Of a DNA stretch of 64,000 nt, positions 48,115 through 55,866 are shown in pieces. The notes under the pieces are model-generated. The model was not told where the DNA came from. It ran no database searches and saw nothing but the letters and a program-made list of their open reading frames with translations. Made by a program: the position numbers and the translations under genes. Each line of letters opens with the position of its first letter. Position 1 is the first letter of the stretch. Origin of the DNA: Streptomyces fructofermentans (lineage in GTDB: Bacteria > Actinomycetota > Actinomycetes > Streptomycetales > Streptomycetaceae); NCBI RefSeq assembly GCF_014651055.1, contig NZ_BMWD01000012.1, forward strand, positions 1-64,000, in the 5' to 3' direction.

Positions 48115-48200
48115 AACGGCCACCCGCGCCGGGACCTCCGGCCAAGATCGACCGGGCACCGCCGTCGTCGGCACTTCCCACGCCACGTAGACTTCACGAC

Positions 48201-48899
48201 ATGGCGAGGAAGGAACCCGCAGCGGACGCTGCGAACCCCGGGCGACTCAAGCAGATCGCTCTGACTTACAAGATGACCCGCAAGGCCGACTCGATGATCG
48301 GTCTTGTGCTCGCGGCTGTCGGAATCGTCACCCTTGGTGTCTTCCTCGCGATCGGCTTCTGGATCGGCCACCCTGTCTATCTCGGCATTCTCGGCCTCCT
48401 GCTCGCCTTCCTCGCGTCGGCGATCGTCTTCGGGCGACGGGCCGAGCGTGCCGCCTTCGGGCAGATGGAGGGCCAGCCGGGCGCTGCCGCGGCGGTGCTC
48501 GACAACATCGGGCGCGGCTGGACGACCACTCCGGCCGTGGCGATGAACCGCAGCCAGGACGTGGTCCACCGGGCCGTCGGCAAGGCCGGCATCGTCCTGG
48601 TGGCCGAGGGCAACCCGAACCGGGTGAAGAGCCTGCTGGCCGCCGAGAAGAAGAAGATGGCCCGCATCGTGGCGGACGTGCCGGTGCACGACGTCATGGT
48701 CGGCACGGGCGAGGGCCAGGTGGAGCTGAAGAAGCTCCGCACGACGATGCTCAAGCTCCCGCGGGTGCTGTCCGGCCCGCAGGTCACGGCGACCAACGAC
48801 CGACTGCGCGCGCTGGGCGACCTGATGTCGAACATGCCGCTCCCCAAGGGCCCGATGCCGAAGGGCATGCGGATGCCCCGCGGCGGCAAGATGCGCTAG
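48201..48899 (+). CDS. DUF4191 membrane protein
   Basis: 232 aa. A short basic cytoplasmic head (GRLKQIALTYKMTRKADS) precedes two membrane helices (MIGLVLAAVGIVTLGVFLAIGFW and VYLGILGLLLAFLASAIVFG). A cytoplasmic domain of about 150 residues follows, with RGWTTTPAVAMNRSQDVVHRAVGKAGIVLVAEG and EKKKMARIVADVPVHDV. It ends in a Met/Pro/Lys/Gly-rich tail (MPLPKGPMPKGMRMPRGGKMR). DUF4191 is conserved next to lipA in actinobacteria; function unknown. ATG follows -10 TAGACT by 7 nt (leaderless). Confidence 0.85.
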   Translation: MARKEPAADAANPGRLKQIALTYKMTRKADSMIGLVLAAVGIVTLGVFLAIGFWIGHPVYLGILGLLLAFLASAIVFGRRAERAAFGQMEGQPGAAAAVLDNIGRGWTTTPAVAMNRSQDVVHRAVGKAGIVLVAEGNPNRVKSLLAAEKKKMARIVADVPVHDVMVGTGEGQVELKKLRTTMLKLPRVLSGPQVTATNDRLRALGDLMSNMPLPKGPMPKGMRMPRGGKMR

Positions 48900-48921
48900 C
48901 CCGCGACGGGACGAGAACTGC

Positions 48922-49020
48922 TACGGGTGCCCCGGAACCACGGTTCCGGGGCACCCGTACGTGCGGGGGGCCGTACACGGCGAAGGGGCGGGAACCGGTC
49001 GGTTCCCGCCCCTTCGCCGT
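48922..49020. terminator. Two back-to-back terminator hairpins
   Basis: First: 18-bp stem 48922-48939/48942-48959 (TACGGGTGCCCCGGAACC arm). Second: 21-bp stem 48977-48997/49000-49020. Both have 2-nt spacers. They separate the DUF4191 gene from the convergent RDD gene. The stretch 49021-49214 holds repeated CACCTGTC words and no gene. Confidence 0.8.
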
Positions 49021-49214
49021 ACCTGTCGTCACCTGTCATCACCTGTCGGCCTCCGTCGTCCTCGGCGCGGCGGTACCCGCCGTCCCCGACGCGTCGGCGT
49101 CGCGCCGCGCCTGTCGGCCTCCGTACCGGCCGCCCCGGCCGTACCGCCGTGCCGGGCGGCCCGACTCCACCGGAGTCAGGACCGTGAGTCAGGACCCGGC
49201 GGTGTACGGGTCCG

Positions 49215-49682
49215 TCAGAGCCTGACCTCGACCGTGCGGGCCAGCCGGTCGTGCAGGCCCCGTCCGTCGCGGTCCCAGATCAGGGCGGGCAGGCCGAGGC
49301 ACAGCAGGGCCGTACGCAGCAGGACGCGCAGCGGGTTGACCGTGCCGCTGTCCAGGGCGACGACCCTCAGCCCGAACAACCGCTTGCCCGGAGTGAAGCC
49401 GAGCGTACCCACGGTCAGCACGCCCATCGCGAAGAAGACGAGCAGCGCCCAGTTCCCGGTCGCCTGCCCGTAGCCGTCGGTGATCAGGCCGTATGCGATC
49501 AAGAGGCACAGGCCCCAGTCGACGGCCAGGGCGCCGAGCCGGCGGCCGGGACGTGCGATCGACCCCGGGCCCGACTCGGGCAGACCCAGCTGCTCGCCCC
49601 GGTATCCGAAGTCGGCACCGGCTTCCTCGGCGGCCGCGCGGGGGCCGGAGAGCCACGATCCGATTGCATCCCTGTTGTCCAC
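49215..49682 (-). CDS. RDD-family membrane protein
   Basis: 155 aa. A cytoplasmic start (VDNRDAIGSWLSGPRAAAEEAG) is followed by ARPGRRLGALAVDWGLCLLIAYGL, the Arg-Asp motif of RDD proteins. Further helices include ALLVFFAMGVLTVGTLGFTPGKRLFGLRVV and VLLRTALLCLGLPALIW, and the protein ends RDGRGLHDRLARTVEVRL. Proposed roles for the family include ion transport, unproven here. GTG at 49682 has -10 TACCGT 6 nt upstream (leaderless). The gene is divergent from glnA and overlaps its promoter region. Confidence 0.87.
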   Translation of the reverse strand: MDNRDAIGSWLSGPRAAAEEAGADFGYRGEQLGLPESGPGSIARPGRRLGALAVDWGLCLLIAYGLITDGYGQATGNWALLVFFAMGVLTVGTLGFTPGKRLFGLRVVALDSGTVNPLRVLLRTALLCLGLPALIWDRDGRGLHDRLARTVEVRL

Positions 49683-49745
49683 CCACACACGGTACTGCGC
49701 CCGTTTTGGCATGCGGACAGGTGGGGTACAACGGACCCCGTCCGG

Positions 49746-49783
49746 TTAACTTGGGCGAAACAAATGGGTCACGCGAGAGAAAT
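49746..49783 (+). promoter_or_regulatory. GlnR-type box upstream of glnA, followed by -10 TATGGT
   Basis: Four 5-mers at strict 11-bp spacing: TTAAC (49746), GAAAC (49757), GTCAC (49768) and GAAAT (49779). This is the a-b-a-b layout of Streptomyces GlnR sites. A -10-like TATGGT (49794-49799) follows, so the box covers the -35 region as expected for an activator. Confidence 0.8.
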
Positions 49784-49881
49784 CACCCGTCCCTATGGTC
49801 GGGGTCAGCGTGTGCCACCGCACTGGCCGCACGAACGAACTACCACCCCGGTCGGACATGGTCGGGAGTAGGAGGAGCTGG

Positions 49882-51291
49882 ATGTTCCAGAACGCCGACG
49901 AGGCCAAGAAGTACATCGCGGACGAGGACGTCAAGTTCGTCGACGTCCGCTTCTGCGACCTGCCGGGCGTGATGCAGCACTTCACGATCCCGGCCGAGGC
50001 CTTCGACCCGGCGGAGGAGCTCGCGTTCGACGGCTCCTCCATCCGCGGCTTCCAGGCCATCCACGAGTCCGACATGGCGCTCCGCGCCGACCTGTCCACC
50101 GCGCGCGTCGACCCCTTCCGCCGCGACAAGACGGTCAACATCAACTTCTTCATCCACGACCCGATCACGGGCGAGCAGTACTCCCGCGACCCGCGCAACG
50201 TGGCCAAGAAGGCCGAGGCCTACCTCGCGTCGACCGGTATCGCCGACACCGCGTACTTCGGTCCCGAGGCCGAGTTCTACGTTTTCGACAGCGTGCGCTT
50301 CAAGACCGCCGAGAACGAGTCCTTCTACCACATCGACTCCGAGGCGGGCGCCTGGAACACCGGTGCCGTCGAGGACAACCGCGGTTACAAGGTCCGCTAC
50401 AAGGGCGGCTACTTCCCGACCCCGCCGGTCGACCACTTCGCCGACCTCCGTGCCGAGATCTCCCTGGAGCTGGCCAAGTCCGGCCTCCAGGTCGAGCGCC
50501 AGCACCACGAGGTGGGCACCGCCGGCCAGGCCGAGATCAACTACAAGTTCAACACGCTGCTCGCCGCGGCCGACGACCTCCAGCTCTTCAAGTACATCGT
50601 GAAGAACGTCGCCTGGCGCAACGGCAAGACCGCGACCTTCATGCCGAAGCCGATCTTCGGCGACAACGGCTCGGGCATGCACGTCCACCAGTCGCTGTGG
50701 AGCGGCGGCTCCCCGCTGTTCTACGACGAGGCCGGATACGCGGGCCTGTCGGACATGGCCCGCTACTACATCGGCGGCATCCTCAAGCACGCCCCGTCGC
50801 TGCTCGCGTTCACCAACCCGACGGTGAACTCGTACCACCGCCTGGTGCCCGGCTTCGAGGCCCCGGTCAACCTGGTGTACTCGCAGCGCAACCGCTCCGC
50901 GGCCATGCGTATCCCGATCACGGGCTCGAACCCGAAGGCCAAGCGCGTCGAGTTCCGCGCGCCCGACTCCTCCGGCAACCCGTACCTGGCGTTCTCCGCC
51001 CTGCTGATGGCCGGCCTGGACGGCGTCAAGAACAAGATCGAGCCGGCCGAGCCGATCGACAAGGACCTCTACGAGCTGGCTCCCGAGGAGCACGCCGGTG
51101 TCGCGCAGGTCCCGACCTCGCTCCCGGCCGTCCTCGACCGCCTGGAGGCCGACCACGAGTTCCTGCTCGCGGGCGACGTCTTCACGTCCGACCTGATCGA
51201 GACGTGGATCGACTACAAGCGCACGAACGAGATCGCGCCGCTCCAGCTGCGTCCGCACCCGCACGAGTTCGAGCTCTACTACGACGTGTGA
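49882..51291 (+). CDS. glnA: Glutamine synthetase type I
   Basis: 469 aa. It makes glutamine from glutamate, ammonia and ATP and forms dodecamers. Motifs: FDGSSIRGFQAIHESDM, FGPEAEFYVFD, NGSGMHVHQSLW, KPIFGDNGSGMH, FTNPTVNSYHRLVPGFEAP, and adenylylation site Tyr397 in DKDLYELAPEE, so activity is probably controlled by GlnE. The length and Tyr site mark it as the GSI-beta form. ATG at 49882 has GGAGGAG 6 nt upstream. Transcription is probably controlled by GlnR through the box at 49746-49783. Confidence 0.97.
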   Translation: MFQNADEAKKYIADEDVKFVDVRFCDLPGVMQHFTIPAEAFDPAEELAFDGSSIRGFQAIHESDMALRADLSTARVDPFRRDKTVNINFFIHDPITGEQYSRDPRNVAKKAEAYLASTGIADTAYFGPEAEFYVFDSVRFKTAENESFYHIDSEAGAWNTGAVEDNRGYKVRYKGGYFPTPPVDHFADLRAEISLELAKSGLQVERQHHEVGTAGQAEINYKFNTLLAAADDLQLFKYIVKNVAWRNGKTATFMPKPIFGDNGSGMHVHQSLWSGGSPLFYDEAGYAGLSDMARYYIGGILKHAPSLLAFTNPTVNSYHRLVPGFEAPVNLVYSQRNRSAAMRIPITGSNPKAKRVEFRAPDSSGNPYLAFSALLMAGLDGVKNKIEPAEPIDKDLYELAPEEHAGVAQVPTSLPAVLDRLEADHEFLLAGDVFTSDLIETWIDYKRTNEIAPLQLRPHPHEFELYYDV

Positions 51292-51364
51292 CATCACCGT
51301 CGGACATCACCGTCCGACATCGACCCGGACCGGAGCGGGTTTCCGCCCGCCCGGGCCGCGTGTG

Positions 51365-51415
51365 GGCCGTCGGCCGTGCTCCTCCCCCTCGGGAGGGCAC
51401 GGCCGACGGCCTTTT
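51365..51415 (+). terminator. glnA terminator
   Basis: GGCCGTCGGCCGTGC (51365-51379) and its complement (51397-51411) with an inner CTCC/GGAG stem, followed by TTTT: one of few here with a clear T run. Confidence 0.85.
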
Positions 51416-51485
51416 CCGCGTCCGGGCGCCGGTCCGCGGTGGCGTGCGCGGGACCGGAGCCGGGGAGGACGCCGGGCCGGGGGTG

Positions 51486-51917
51486 TCACCAACCGCCGTC
51501 GGTTCCGCCGTGGGCCCTCGTGAGCGCGAAGATGATCAGGAGGTCGAGTGTCATCACGGGGATGGCCCACAGCGGGTAGTACGGGACGAACATGAACTGG
51601 GTGATCAGGCTGACCCCCGCCGCCACCGCGCCGACCCCTCGACCCCAGCTCCGGTTCGTCACCACGCCCATGCCGGCGACGACGAGTGCCAGTCCCACCG
51701 CGATGTGGATCCAGCCCCAGGCAGTCAGATCGAACCGGTAGGCGTACTGGGACGCGGCGAACAGGTTGTCCCGTGCGATACCGGATGCGCCCATGAGGAT
51801 GCTGAGCGGACCGCTGAGCATCATCACGGACCCGGCGAACACGGACGCGCCGCTGAGTCTCTCGCCGCCGCCCGGCTCCCCGCTCCCTCTGCGTGTCTCG
51901 TTCGGCATCGTCGCCAT
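51486..51917 (-). CDS. DUF7144-type four-helix membrane protein
   Basis: 143 aa. Four membrane helices: SVFAGSVMMLSGPLSILMGASGIA, LTAWGWIHIAVGLALVVAGMGVV, VGAVAAGVSLITQFMFVPYYPL and LWAIPVMTLDLLIIFALTRA, with the family's FDLTAWGWIH and YPLWAI segments. Such proteins are numerous in Streptomyces and of unknown function. ATG at 51917 has AGGAAGG upstream. Convergent with glnA. Confidence 0.82.
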   Translation of the reverse strand: MATMPNETRRGSGEPGGGERLSGASVFAGSVMMLSGPLSILMGASGIARDNLFAASQYAYRFDLTAWGWIHIAVGLALVVAGMGVVTNRSWGRGVGAVAAGVSLITQFMFVPYYPLWAIPVMTLDLLIIFALTRAHGGTDGGW

Positions 51918-52089
51918 GGCCGCCACCTTCCTGTACAGCGAGGTGAACGACGCACGACGCCCGTGCGACGCCGACCACGCTCCACTGCCAGGATCACCGC
52001 GATCCCATGGCACCGCGACTGCAAGCCGCGCCGGGGTACCGCGGACCCCCGCCGCACGGTCGGCGCCCCCGTCCGGCAACGATCCTGCT

Positions 52090-52170
52090 GGCGACGGTCC
52101 CGGTCGGCGACGCCCCTGGTCGGCGACGGTCCCGGTCGGCGGCGACCCCTCCGAACGGCGGTCCCGGTCG
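52090..52170. repeat. GC-rich short repeats in the DUF7144-AlkZ-like gap
   Basis: GGCGACGGTCCCGGTCGGCG occurs at 52090-52109 and 52122-52141, and GGTCCCGGTCGG again near 52159. The gap 51918-52315 is otherwise without a supported gene. Confidence 0.7.
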
Positions 52171-52315
52171 GAGCGCCGGTCCCGGCCCCGCTCCGGCCGG
52201 ACCGGGGCACCGCGCACACCGAGGGGCGGCGGGGCGGTGCGTCGAACCGTCGACGCGATCCGCGCCGGAGCGCGCAGAATGGGCGCACCGGACCGGCGGG
52301 ACAGGGGATGCGGAC

Positions 52316-53500
52316 GTGAGCGGGAGCCAGCGGTACATCGGAGCGGCCGAGCGGCGGACACGGCTCGGCGTCGGGCAGCGGCTGGCCGGACCCTCGCGGG
52401 CGCGCACCCCCGAGGAGGTCGCGGACTCCCTGGTGGCGCTGCACGGCTCGGACCCCGCGAGCGTCTTCCTCGCCGTGGGGGCACGGCTCTCGGACGCCTC
52501 GGAGACCGTGGCGCGGCTGGAACGCGCCCTCTACGAGGACCGGTCGCTGGTGCGGATGCACGGTATGCGGCACACCGTGTTCGTGTTCCCGACCGCGCTC
52601 GTCCCGGTCGTGCACGCGTCCACCGGGGTCGCCGTCGCCGCGCGCGAACGGGCCTCGCTGATCAAGGACATGGCCGGGGCAGGGGCTCCCGACGCCCGTT
52701 GGCTCGCCGAGGTGGAGGCGTCGGCGCTCGCCGCGCTGGCCCTGCGCGGCGAGGCGACCGCGGCCGAACTGGCCCGCGACGAGCCCAGGTTGAAGGAGCA
52801 GTTCGTGTACGCGGCGGGGAAGAGCTACGAGGGGACGCACACCGTCTCCTCACGGCTGCTGCGGGTGCTCGGGGCCGAGGGGCGGGTGGTGCGCGGCCGT
52901 CCTCTGGGGTCGTGGACGTCGACGCAGTTCCGGTGGGCGCCGGCGCCCCCCGCCGCCGAGCGGCCGGTCGCCGAGGCGCAGGCGGAGCTGACGGGCGGGT
53001 GGCTGGCCGCCTGCGGTCCGGCCACGGAGGCCGACCTGAAGTGGTGGACCGGGTGGAAGGTGAGCGACGTACGGGCCGCGCTGAAAGCGGTGGGAGCCGT
53101 GCCCGTGTCGGTGGACGAGGGGACGGCGTACGTCCTCCCCGGCGCGGCGGAGCCCGTCGGGCCGGCCGCGCCCTGGGCGGCGCTGCTGCCCGCCCTCGAT
53201 CCGACGGCCATGGGGTGGCGGCAGCGGGACTGGTACTGCCCCGAGGAGCTGCGGCCGGCGCTCTTCGACCGCAGCGGGAACATCGGTCCGACCGTGTGGT
53301 GGGACGGCCGGATCGTCGGCGGGTGGGCCCAGCGTCCGGACGGTGACATCGCCTGGCGCCTGCTGGACACCGCGGGTGCGGGCCGCGAGGCACGTGAGGC
53401 GATCGGGGCGGAGGCGTCCCGGCTGCGCGACTGGGTGGGCGCGACCAGGGTCACGCCCCGCTTCCGTACGCCGCTGGAAAGGGAGTTGGCGGCCCCATGA
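52316..53500 (+). CDS. Winged-helix DNA-binding protein of the AlkZ/YcaQ (HTH_42) superfamily
   Basis: 394 aa. Tandem winged-helix protein: YIGAAERRTRLGVGQRLAG, EEVADSLVALHGSDPASVFLAVGARL, LYEDRSLVRMHGMRHTVFVFP, KSYEGTHTVSSRLLRVLGAEGRVVRGRPLGSWTSTQFRWAP, then KWWTGWKVSDVRAALKAVG, MGWRQRDWYCPEE and GNIGPTVWWDGRIVGGWAQRPDG. Members include DNA glycosylases that unhook cross-links (AlkZ). The segment that would hold the AlkZ QxQ motif reads LHGSDP, so glycosylase activity is not certain. GTG at 52316 has GGGGAT upstream. Confidence 0.82.
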   Translation: MSGSQRYIGAAERRTRLGVGQRLAGPSRARTPEEVADSLVALHGSDPASVFLAVGARLSDASETVARLERALYEDRSLVRMHGMRHTVFVFPTALVPVVHASTGVAVAARERASLIKDMAGAGAPDARWLAEVEASALAALALRGEATAAELARDEPRLKEQFVYAAGKSYEGTHTVSSRLLRVLGAEGRVVRGRPLGSWTSTQFRWAPAPPAAERPVAEAQAELTGGWLAACGPATEADLKWWTGWKVSDVRAALKAVGAVPVSVDEGTAYVLPGAAEPVGPAAPWAALLPALDPTAMGWRQRDWYCPEELRPALFDRSGNIGPTVWWDGRIVGGWAQRPDGDIAWRLLDTAGAGREAREAIGAEASRLRDWVGATRVTPRFRTPLERELAAP

Positions 53501-53597
53501 CGTGATGGTCCGTCAGATCCCGTCCGCAGTCGGCCCGTACGGGCCGGACGGCCGTGGCCGCCCGCCCACCGGGGCGGGCGGCACCCGGCCGCCTGGT

Positions 53598-53906
53598 TCA
53601 GCGGGAGTACCTCATCAGGGCCCGGACCATGTGGCACGTGGTGTCCGACGGCGGGTGGATCCCGACGAGCCGGGCCGTGCTGCGGATCTTCTCGTTGCGC
53701 GCCTGGTTGGGCACGTGGACGCCGGAGTCGAGGAGCGCGATGGCGAGCCGCATCGCCTTGAGGCGGCGGTTGTGCGTGATGTACCACTCGCGGGGACGCC
53801 CCGCGGGCAGCGGGCTCTTCTCGACCGGCTGGTACGGCAGGTCGAGCTGGACGGCCCTCTTGGAGGTGGACTGGGTGGGCAGCGGACTGAGTGCGGCAGC
53901 GGGCAC
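53598..53906 (-). CDS. Small basic protein of unknown function
   Basis: 102 aa, with RPREWYITHNRRLKAMRLAIALLDSGVHVPNQARNEKIRSTARLVGIHPPSDTTCHMVRALMRYSR as a conserved-looking, basic C-terminal helical part. No signal peptide. GTG at 53906 is preferred because AGGAGG lies 6 nt upstream; the ATG at 53912 directly abuts that ribosome site and would be poorly placed. A clear -10 TAGAAT (53979-53974) lies upstream. Function not recognised. Confidence 0.72.
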   Translation of the reverse strand: MPAAALSPLPTQSTSKRAVQLDLPYQPVEKSPLPAGRPREWYITHNRRLKAMRLAIALLDSGVHVPNQARNEKIRSTARLVGIHPPSDTTCHMVRALMRYSR

Positions 53907-53973
53907 AGGCATCCTCCTGTCGCGGTCGGGAAACCGTCCGGCGGCTCCGGCGGCACCCTCGAACACTGCTTCT

Positions 53974-53979
53974 ATTCTA
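53974..53979 (-). promoter_or_regulatory. -10 box TAGAAT for the 102-aa gene
   Basis: Reading on the minus strand, TAGAAT gives a transcript start near 53967 and a leader of about 60 nt. No good -35 box is visible. Confidence 0.5.
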
Positions 53980-54070
53980 CCGTCGCCCACTGACAATCGC
54001 CCCTGGCCAGGGGGCCTTTGAGTCCCTCCGTGACGGGTGTGCGGCACGATGTCTCGCGTACCGTGGCGGC

Positions 54071-54430
54071 ATGGAGATCTGGATCAATCCGGCCTGTTCG
54101 AAGTGCCGCAGCGCCATCGACCTGCTCGACGGGGCGGGTGCCGAGTACACCGTCCGCCGCTACCTGGAGGACGTGCCCGGCGAGGCCGAGATCCGGGAGG
54201 TGCTGGAGCGGCTCGGCCTGGAGCCCTGGGACATCACCCGCACCCAGGAGCCCGAGGCCGCCGAGTTGGGTCTCGCGGACTGGGCCAGGAGCGCGGCCTC
54301 GCGCGACCGGTGGATCGCGGCGCTGGCCGGCCACCCGCGACTCATCCAGCGCCCCATCATCACCGCGCAGGACGGGACCGCCGTCGTCGCGCGCACCGAG
54401 GAGGCCGTACGGGACGCCCTGGGGAGGTAG
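54071..54430 (+). CDS. ArsC/Spx-family glutaredoxin-like reductase
   Basis: 119 aa, the full family length. N-terminal CxxC-type Cys9/Cys12 in INPACSKCRSAIDLLDGAG, then YTVRRYLEDVPGEAEIREVLERLGLEPWDITRTQEPEAAELGL and the cis-Pro loop LIQRPIITAQDGTAVVARTEE. Members reduce arsenate or act as redox sensors; without other ars genes nearby, an arsenate role is unproven. ATG lies 6 nt after -10 TACCGT (leaderless). Confidence 0.85.
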   Translation: MEIWINPACSKCRSAIDLLDGAGAEYTVRRYLEDVPGEAEIREVLERLGLEPWDITRTQEPEAAELGLADWARSAASRDRWIAALAGHPRLIQRPIITAQDGTAVVARTEEAVRDALGR

Positions 54431-54628
54431 GGACGCGACGCCGCCCCGACCGCCCGGCCGCACGCGCGGTCGCAGTTGCGGTCGCACCCGGGGCCGCAGT
54501 CGCAGGCGCGTCGCTTCGCATCGCATCGCATCGCACGAGAACCGTGACGGCGGGGGCCGAACTCCCTTTCCCAGCAGTGTGATTCACGTTACTCGGGTGA
54601 CTCGTGCGAACAACTGAGCAACTCCGTT

Positions 54629-54647
54629 CGGTATCTCGTACATACCG
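54629..54647 (+). promoter_or_regulatory. CGGTAT-N7-ATACCG inverted repeat upstream of the secreted-protein gene
   Basis: Perfect 6-bp arms, 45-63 bp before the start at 54692. A second short palindrome (GTGATTCAC) lies at about 54579-54587. Candidate control sites; the regulator is unknown. The gap 54431-54691 holds no other gene. Confidence 0.4.
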
Positions 54648-54691
54648 GTGTACGGCCGCTGACAGGGGCGGCCGGGGACAGGAGCCGGTAC

Positions 54692-55393
54692 ATGTCACGC
54701 AGGAGAACTCTCGGCACGAAGAAGAAGATCGCGCTGCTGGTGAGCGCGGCGGCCGTGGCCGGCGGCGGGGCCTTCGCCCTGGCAGCCACTTCGAACGCGG
54801 CGCCCGCCACGGCGAAGTCCTCCGTGGTCTGCGACGGGCTCGCCACCGCGCTGGGCAACAACGAGACGTTCATCGAGGGACAGCGGACCAACCCGGACGC
54901 CCAGTCGCAGGCCCGGATCGCCAACCGCGAGGCCGTGATCGCGCAGATCAAGGTGCAGCAGGAGGCCTCCGGCTGCCAGGTCGGCGAGTCGAACGCGAAC
55001 GTCGGAGCGGGTGCCGGCGCGGGCGCGGGCGCGGGAGCCGGCGCGGGCGCGGGTTCGCAGGCCTCCCAGGCGCCGCCCGCCCAGCAGCCCTCCCAGAGCG
55101 CGTCCGCCCCCGCCGCGGGTGCGGGCGGTGGTGGCGCCGCCACCGGTCAGCAGGTCTGCAACGGCTCCACGGTGACCCTCTCGGGCGAGGCGGGCGCCCC
55201 GGCCGCGTCCAGCAACCAGTTCCCCGCCGGCACGAAGCTGAAGGTCACCAACCTGGACAACAACAAGTCCACCACGGTCGAGGTCACCTCGGTCTCCGGA
55301 AGCTGCGCGCTCCTGAACAACGCGGCGTTCGAGCAGGTCCGCGAGCCCGGCAAGTTCCTGATCCGCAGGGCCCTCATCGAGAAGGTGGGCTGA
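54692..55393 (+). CDS. Secreted protein with Gly-Ala linker, function unknown
   Basis: 233 aa. Signal peptide MSRRRTLGTKKKIALLVSAAAVAGGGAFALAA with a cleavage site near TSNAAPA. An N-terminal domain (VVCDGLATALGNNETFIEGQRTNPDAQSQARIANREAVIAQIKVQQEASGCQ) has two cysteines that could form one disulfide. A strict (Gly-Ala)n run (about residues 107-121) and a Gln/Ser/Pro-rich linker follow. The C-terminal beta-rich domain (VCNGSTVTLSGEAGAPA, LKVTNLDNNKSTTVEVTSVSGSCALLNNAAFEQVREPGKFLIRRALIEKVG) has a second Cys pair. AGGAG lies 7 nt before the ATG. It resembles the N-terminal part of the DUF1996 protein at 61.4 kb only in general layout. Confidence 0.78.
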   Translation: MSRRRTLGTKKKIALLVSAAAVAGGGAFALAATSNAAPATAKSSVVCDGLATALGNNETFIEGQRTNPDAQSQARIANREAVIAQIKVQQEASGCQVGESNANVGAGAGAGAGAGAGAGAGSQASQAPPAQQPSQSASAPAAGAGGGGAATGQQVCNGSTVTLSGEAGAPAASSNQFPAGTKLKVTNLDNNKSTTVEVTSVSGSCALLNNAAFEQVREPGKFLIRRALIEKVG

Positions 55394-55426
55394 CCGCGCG
55401 CACTCCCCCGGGTGCCGAAGGACCGG

Positions 55427-55458
55427 CGGGCCGACCGGACAGGAAGCCGGTCGGCCCG
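55427..55458 (+). terminator. Hairpin after the secreted-protein gene
   Basis: CGGGCCGACCGG and CCGGTCGGCCCG arms (12 bp) with an 8-nt loop, 33 bp after the stop. The rest of 55394-55866 holds no supported gene; an open frame at 55412-55759 lacks a ribosome site and looks like GC-driven open frame. Confidence 0.7.
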
Positions 55459-55730
55459 TCCACCGGGACCACCGCCGGCACGGCGGGCCGCCGGGGCGGG
55501 GAACGCCGTCTCGGCCGTGCGGAAGGGGACGCCGGCCGAGGAGGAACAGACGGCGTACCCGGCCCCGGCCGCCGAGGACCCGCCCACTCCCTCCGGCCGG
55601 CAGGCCCCGAAACCCATCGCATACGAGGGTCCGGAGCCGGTGCGACGGCCGGGCGGAATCCGGCGTCCGGGACGCGGGCGCGGGGCGCGCGAACGCTCAC
55701 GGCGAGTGAGTCGCGACACAGGGGTACCAG

Positions 55731-55768
55731 GTAACACGGGGTTCACATTCGGGCAATGATCGGGAAAT
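55731..55768 (+). promoter_or_regulatory. GlnR-type box upstream of glnII
   Basis: GTAAC (55731), TTCAC (55742), GCAAT (55753) and GAAAT (55764) at strict 11-bp spacing, the same layout as at glnA, about 100 bp before the glnII start. Confidence 0.75.
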
Positions 55769-55866
55769 CGCCTGTTGGCAGGCTGCCGGGCATCCGCGGC
55801 GCCCCAGTGCCGCAGCGCCGCAGCACCCGCATTGCGCGTAGAGACCCACCCCGAAGGATGTGTCCC

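Noticed and set aside
55412..55759. 115-codon frame upstream of glnII
   Set aside because: No ribosome site or leaderless box; Arg/Pro-rich composition; overlaps a terminator hairpin and the GlnR box.
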